Positions 22,318-28,062 of a stretch of 28,062 nt of DNA are shown here, in pieces (position 1 is the first letter of the stretch; every line of letters starts with the position of its first letter). The translations under genes were made by a program, and so were the position numbers. The notes under the pieces are model-generated. The model saw nothing but the letters and a program-made list of their open reading frames with translations, made no database searches and was not told the origin of the DNA. The stretch covers positions 1-28,062 of the forward strand of contig MSJH02000740.1 in assembly GCA_001931875.2 (NCBI GenBank), given 5' to 3'. Source of the stretch: Byssochlamys sp. IMV 00236. Its lineage: Eukaryota > Ascomycota > Eurotiomycetes > Eurotiales > Thermoascaceae.

Positions 22318-23150
22318 GCTGAATTATAATAATAAAGAAAAGAAAAAAGAAAAAGAAAAAGGGAGCTTGATTTTATTTTTTATTTTTGTTCTCACTTTAC
22401 ATATTCGTAGAGGAAAATTACTAAGCTTATCCATTGTATCTATTGACGTAGGCTTGGTTTATTTGAAAAGAAAGGAGTGAAAGAAAAAGAGGGAGGGAAA
22501 AATGCATTGACAGATCATCTGTATGTATGTACTTCTATGATATAAATAGTGTCACTGCAGTCAAAAACAAGTGAAACACAGTAAGGGACTAGACAATAAT
22601 AAATTAAAAACGACAGTCTGCATACACTTTATTCAGAAATCATTCGCACAATTGACAGTAAAATGATAATTTCAGGACAACACATATAAAAGAAAGAGAG
22701 AGAGAGTCTACAATAGGCAGGAGAATGAGATATAAAAGAAATGATTAGTATTTCAATAATTACATCAAAAGAAGGGCTATAAGAGAAGCAAGTGAGTAAG
22801 CTTGTAAAGTATTAACCACATAAGTCTCTTCTTCAAAAATATCACGTTCATTTTTATATTATTATACACTATCAAGTTGGAAACAATAAAGAAAAAGATT
22901 GATAACCAAGGTCACTTGGTGTTGTTATTGATTTTAAATTGTGAGCGAATAATTTCATATCATGGCAACAAATTCAACTTGGTTTCTATAGGAACATCTT
23001 GCTGCTGTTGGGTTTCAAGGAGACTCTGTTACACAGTTCAGCCAAGATTACAATGTTCCGCTTTTGCTGTATGTGTGTCAATGCTCTAACTTTATTTCTC
23101 TCTTTCTTTTTCTTTTTTCTCCTTTTTTTTTTTATTTTTTTGTATCTTCT
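22318..23150. other. Divergent intergenic region before the reductase-acyltransferase gene
   Basis: 833 nt without a supportable gene. TATAAA-like boxes occur near 22686 and 22730, and a GA-rich run lies near 22693-22707. The final 60 nt before ATG 23151 are almost pure pyrimidine, like other leaders here. The region must contain promoters for the minus-strand SRPBCC gene and the plus-strand fusion gene. Confidence 0.5.
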
Positions 23151-26100
23151 ATGACACCTGTGCCTACCATATCTATCACGACACCTGAGCTAGAAAATAA
23201 AGATTTTATTGCAAGAAGTGGAGCAGGTACACCTGAATCTCCCAAAGAAAATGAATCAGATCAGCAAGATGACCTTTTGGATATCTCACAGGACAATGAG
23301 AAATCAACTACTGTGGCAGCAAAAGTGACATTAAAAGAGTTTTATCAGAACAAGTCTATTTTGTTAACAGGTGCCACTGGATTCATTGGGAAAGCAGTTT
23401 TATGGAAATTACTTTACTCGCTATCTGATTCCGTTGATAGAATATTTATTTTATTAAGACCTACTCGACTTAATCAGCAAACTCCTGAAGGAAAATTAAA
23501 AGATGATATTTTATCTAATAAGGCAATAATATATGAAAAAAAAAAAGGAGAGAGAGGGTTATTGACAACTATTGTTTCCGATAGGCTTTTACTAGTCTTC
23601 GCGGGTCTATGGGAGCTCAATTGTTTGATAAACTTGTTCAAGAAAAGATTTCCCCTCTATTTGGTGATTTAACGGAACCCAATTTAGGCTTATCCGAAGC
23701 TGATTTAGACCTTATCAAAACCAAAGTCAATGTTGTATTGCACTGTGCTGCAAATGTAGATGGAAATGAATCCTTAGAAAACTTGGTCAAAGTAAATTGT
23801 ATCAGTTGACAACCATTCATGACTTGTGAGGCTTATACTTTTTTTTCTTTTGATGCAGGTTAACACGCTCGGAACGGTTGAGCTATTGAATATAACCAAA
23901 CAATGTGAATCAGTATCTTCTTTTGTTTACCTTTCTGCCCTTCAACCAGCAGCTGATGAAAAATACTTGCTTCCGTTATGTCAAGAAGGTTCAGCAATAG
24001 ATATTGCGAAAAATATTTTGGATCAGCAGGAGTCACCACAATATAAGCCTTTGTACAACAATGGTTACTTGTTCTCAAAGTCATTGACTGAGCATATTTT
24101 GAGGGATGAAATAAGCAAAATGTCTAAAGAAAACTTGCTTCATATCTCCATCATGAGATTGGCTCCTGTTGGGCCTAGTGTGCGTCAACCACTGATAGGT
24201 TGGGTAAGTTATCTAGAAAGGGAGAGAGAAACAATGAAATGAGGCTGAGAATGTAACTGTATGTACAAATATAGGCAGATGGAGTAAGTGGTATGAATGG
24301 TACAATCTTATTGACCGGTAGGGGTAGCAAGGTCATTCACCCTCAATCTGGTGAAAGCACGGTCGACATCATCCCTGTAGACTATGCGGCACGCTTGATC
24401 ATTGGTTGTCCTGCCGTCTCACGGATCCCAACTGGCAATTTTGAATTACCAACTACTCCTACTTCAGCTATCCCCACATCTGAAGATCAGCAACCACAAC
24501 AGCCAAAGACACGTAAGCGATCCTCTAGTCAAGCAAGCAGAATATCCATTCGAAGTAGCCATTTCCAACTTCCTAAACTCACTGATTTACCCGAGATCCA
24601 ATTACTTCCTGTCATATATCAGATATCCATGTCCCACAAACGCTCTCTGACATGGGACGTTGGATACGAAGCCATTCGACAATACTGGACCAAAGCAACC
24701 CACACCAATTTGCCCCCCTCTAAGCAGTACTTTTCACAACGAATGAGCATCAGCGCTAGTCCAACCCCCAGTTTATCACGTGCACGAACTGTGATGAATT
24801 CGATCAAAGGCTACTACAATGCATCGACCAACACGCCAACAACGGGATCGGTGTCTTCTTCTGATTCTGTGACTGTCAGTCCATCCGTATCCACCGAGCA
24901 CTCAAGCAAGAGAAGTTCTCATCGCCTCAGCCGAGTTGTCGATAAAGCAGCTAAACTAGCCAGCTCCAACACTCTCTATGTCAATGATCGTTTGCAGACA
25001 AACCATCATGCTGCGGCCTTAAGTTTGGCCTTACACTTGGTAAACGACGACATCGAGTTTGATCCTACAGCCATTGTACCTCAAGATGCAAACAAGGCGT
25101 TCTGGGTCAACTACTTGATCAATGCAAGCTATGGCGTACACTATTTTGTCTGTCAAGAGACCAACAACATTCGTTTGCCCACACCTATCTATGGCTGGAG
25201 CTGCGCTATTCAGTCACATCAGGATTCAATGCTTGGTGATGAAGAAGGAGGAGGATACAACACGGTTCAGCGTCAGGTGAAGAGCTCCATTTTTTCACAA
25301 GACGAAATCACACAACGTACATCTCGCATGGTATCACATATCAAGAGTATCGTGATCCAGAATACTCAGGCTCAGCAAAAAGAGAGATCCGACGACGCGT
25401 GGTTGACCGACTTGGACGACTCGCTAGATGACTGGTGTCAGGATATCGAAGTAAACCATGCAGACAGACGTATGGCGTTAGGTAAATGGAAAAAGAAGGT
25501 AGGCAGTAACGATGAATCGGTCAAGGTCATCGTTTTGAACGATAAGCGTGTCAACTTGGCAATCAATCAAATCACTCAAAATGCCGGCGTGCCCAAACAA
25601 ACGGCGGTCAATGAAGCACTCAAGATCTTGATGAGAATGAGCGAACGTACGCAGCTTGCCTTTGTCTGGTTCACAGGTTCTTTCCTTCGATCCCTTTTTG
25701 ACGACATGTTTGATCATGTACGCATATTGGAAGAAAGTCTTCGCTCGATTCGTCAATCGACCATTGGTAAACGCGTTGTTTATGTGCCAACGTCCAAGAG
25801 CATACTGGATCAACTGTTGGTATGGTACATGGCCATTCGGTATCACCTGCCTGTGCCTGCTCTTGCCTGTGACGAATCAATGTCGCAGATGGGACCTATC
25901 TCGGATATCTATCGTCTAGCTGGTGCTTATTACATGAAGCGTGACAAGTCCAAGCGATCACCCTTGAACTCGGCCGTGACAGCGGCATACACACAGGTCC
26001 TCTTAAGAGAGCATGGTGCACTTTCCTTTTGTCTGGAACGATCAAGATCCCGTACAGGCAAGTTCCAAGACGCCTACTCGGATGGACTAATCGAAATGGT

Positions 26101-28009
26101 GATTGAAGCCACCCTGCAGACAAACCAAGGCAGTCGAACAGCCTCAACGGCATCTACAAGTTCAAGTGCTATTTCAAGAGTCGTCAGTTCTGAGCTCAAC
26201 ACACCGCCTGATTCGCCTTCATCTATCAGCAGCATGGACAGTTTAACACAACAACAGAACTTTAATAATCAATCAAAGAAAGTTCACAAGGATGTAGTGT
26301 TTGTTCCGATCAATATAAACTACGAGAACGTGCCTGAGCTTGCTCATTTGATTGACGAAGTGCTTGACCAGCAGCCATCTCGACACAAGCGTACGCCTTC
26401 AAACGCGTCATCGCCACCTCTCACCCCAATTCCTTCCTCACGTATGGTCAGGCCTAGCGAGGCCAAGGATAAACGACGACCCGTATCAGACATGTCGATG
26501 AAGCGAAAGTACGGCCGTGTGACGCTTGGAGTAGGCCCATTGATCAGTGTGCAAGAGGCTGCCGAGCAGTATATCACTGGCGAATTCGAGTCCTACGAGA
26601 GCGAGTTGATCAAGTCCATCACGAAAAAAATTCAAGAATCACAGCGTAAAGGACTGGTCGTATCTACCGTGTCGGTTGTGTCTTCGATCATCCTTTATGG
26701 TCGAGCCACTCATGGTGTTTGCATAGGAAAGATAAAGGAGATCATGGAATGGCTAAGAAGAAAGATCAAGCAAACTGGTTACTTGATTGACTGGGAAGGT
26801 AAAAACAGGATTGTACATGATTTGTGTATACATGCTTATAATCCTTTTTTTCTTAATATAGAGGGAGAAGATTTGGATTTGATCATTCTTACAGCTTTTA
26901 AATTATTGGATGATACAAAGAATATTATTATTGAAGGAAAAGAGATAAATGACGATACGAACATTCGCGTGAACGACCATGCAGACAATGTGATGACGCT
27001 ATCCTACTATGCAAACCAGGTGATTGACGTATTTTTACTGGACTCCTTCTTTGCCGTTGTCTATCTATCTTTCTTGGAAGAGACCGTCTTTGAAGACGAA
27101 TTTATGGATCGATTCCGATTCCTGGTGCAATTACTAGAACGAGAATTTGTCCTTGACTGGAACGTAGAAGAAAAGTTTGCAGCCGTTCTTCAAGAATATC
27201 AAGAGAAGCAGGTCATCAAGAAGCAAGATGACAACAAGCTTGCATTACTCGTCAACTTGGAACAAGATCCCACGCGATACGAACAGCTGATGTTTTTGGC
27301 ATCACTCGTTTATCCCACGGTCGATGCCTACTGGATCACATCATGTTCCTTGTCTGCCCTGGAGGCGGTCCCGATGCTGCCCAGATGTATTGTGCCCTTA
27401 CTGACACAGTGGATTGCAACACACCTGATCACTGGACGACGTACGATCTATCGTGAGGTCCTGTCGACCGAATCCAGCCGAGTTGCTGTTGACGTGTTCA
27501 TGTCGATGGGCTTCTTGACCGAGATCAAGGCCAAAGAAAAACTATCACCCGATACACAGATCTTGCTCCATGAGTTTGGTATTCCTACCTCAGAAATCCT
27601 TATCGAACTGAAAGGACAGAATAGCGATGGTGGCAAGACCCCAGTATCTCCCGTAGATCCCGAGGGTATGATGAAGGCCGTGATGGCTCAGATCGAGATG
27701 AACCGTGCTAATTCCAACATGGCCGATCTCTGTCAGCAAATAGATTCGTATCGTCTGGGCGCTGCCTCACAACGCGAGAGTTTCCAGAACGCTCAAGTGT
27801 TTCAAAAGTGTCTCAGACAGATCAAGGGCATCCTGCACGCCAATGCATCCAACAGTATTGTCAAGAGAAGAAAGCTTGATTTACCAGCAGATGAAGCAAA
27901 TTTGGCACAGCTCATTTATTCATTATTGGCCAGTAGTGTGCCCACTGGAGATAGAGCAGCTCAGGCTCGTGCGTTGCGCAGAATTTCAGAAGCATATAAT
28001 CTACGATAA
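23151..28009 (+). CDS. Fatty acyl-CoA reductase fused to a GPAT-like acyltransferase domain (5 exons)
   Basis: A two-domain lipid protein. My join is 23151-23522, 23585-23791, 23859-24203, 24275-26798 and 26862-28009, giving 1531 aa. The N-terminal half is a NAD-binding-4 reductase as in fatty acyl-CoA reductases: TGATGFIG (about 73-80), FGDLTEPNLGLSEADL, LHCAANVDGNE, the YX3K pair Y263/K267 in GYLFSKSLTEH, and VDIIPVDYAARLI. A long Ser-rich linker follows. The C-terminal half looks like a glycerol-3-phosphate/DHAP acyltransferase: VPTSKSILDQL (motif I), GAYYMKR (motif II), FCLERSRSRTGK (motif III), FVPININYENVPEL (motif IV) and a C-terminal helical domain with LSYYANQVIDVF. In motif I the His of HX4D is Ser (about 815), and motif III has ERSRSR instead of EGTRSR. 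Activity of this half is doubtful. Possible role: ether-lipid, wax or alcohol production. Confidence 0.85.
23523..23584 (+). other. Non-canonical GC-AG intron
   Basis: This 62-nt intron must be removed to join ILSNK to AFTSLRGSMGAQ in frame. Its 5' end reads AAG|GCAATA, with no usable GT nearby, and its 3' end is CGATAG. GC-AG introns are a known minor class of the major spliceosome. Confidence 0.6.
26799..26861 (+). other. Probable 63-nt in-frame intron
   Basis: GTAAAA at the start and a C/T-rich tract with AATATAG at the end flank 63 nt (exactly 21 codons) with no stop. Read through, it encodes an out-of-character stretch (HDLCIHAYNPFFLN); removed, the protein reads IDWEEGEDLDL. It is AT-rich against the GC-richer surrounding exon, so I place an intron here, though an unspliced form would still be translatable. 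Confidence 0.55.
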
Positions 28010-28024
28010 AATATATATCTCTTT

Positions 28025-28026
<2 letters not shown>

Positions 28027-28062
<36 letters not shown>
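28027..28062. repeat. Poly-T tract at window end
   Basis: A nearly pure T run fills the last 36 nt, starting about 17 nt after the stop codon. It may be genuine 3' UTR sequence, but a homopolymer at the very end suggests the contig stops there. Confidence 0.7.

Noticed and set aside
23064..23150. N-terminal extension of the reductase giving a hydrophobic Phe-rich segment
   Set aside because: The extension opens with TTG, not ATG, and the segment is the translation of a pyrimidine-rich leader. ATG 23151 is the first in-frame ATG.
25478..26577. Minus-strand open frames inside the acyltransferase exon
   Set aside because: They mirror the conserved plus-strand frame and have no independent start context or domain.

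Overview
The window looks like nuclear DNA from an early-diverging filamentous fungus, most likely Mucoromycota (Mucorales). It is AT-rich and has long A/T homopolymers. Its genes are cut by many short GT-AG introns of about 48-83 nt, several with a recognisable TACTAAC-like branch point. It also carries decayed copies of a Fanzor (eukaryotic TnpB-like) gene and of a LINE, both common in that group. Exon joins below were read by eye, checked for frame and for known family motifs; no transcript evidence was available.

Layout. 1-3044 is mostly non-coding. It holds a possible 3' gene end (to 1075) and a small secreted-peptide ORF with its own TATA box and poly(A) signal (1244-1420). 3045-5398 (+) is the spliceosomal DEAD-box helicase DDX41. 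6475-7494 (+) encodes a SAM-domain plus HMG-box protein. 7923-10025 (-) is a frameshifted Fanzor-type nuclease remnant, meeting a LINE reverse-transcriptase remnant (+, about 10030-10740) head to head. About 10770-11864 is a gap with one unidentified degraded ORF.

11865-14458 (+) is a neutral ceramidase in ten exons. 14501-15895 (-) is biotin synthase BIO2, and 16588-19156 (+) is a bifunctional dethiobiotin synthetase/DAPA aminotransferase. These two biotin genes are divergent from one 692-nt promoter region and together cover the last three steps of biotin synthesis. 19484-20241 (+) is SSU72, the RNA polymerase II CTD phosphatase, followed only 53 nt later by an NSUN/RsmB-like m5C methyltransferase (20295-21562). 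That gene converges on a membrane-anchored SRPBCC (START-like) protein (21568-22317, -), with 5 nt between the stop codons. 23151-28009 (+) is a protein of about 1531 residues. It fuses a fatty acyl-CoA reductase-type NAD(P)-binding domain to a glycerol-3-phosphate acyltransferase-like domain whose HX4D histidine is replaced. The window ends in a long poly-T.

The gene-rich right half is very compact (42 nt, 53 nt and 5 nt between neighbouring coding regions), so antisense transcript overlap is expected. The left half is gene-poor and transposon-bearing. The most notable items are the reductase-acyltransferase fusion with degenerate catalytic motifs, the divergent biotin pair, the decayed Fanzor, the small secreted peptide, and the SAM-HMG gene with upstream AUGs and an out-of-frame Ser/Asn-rich tail.
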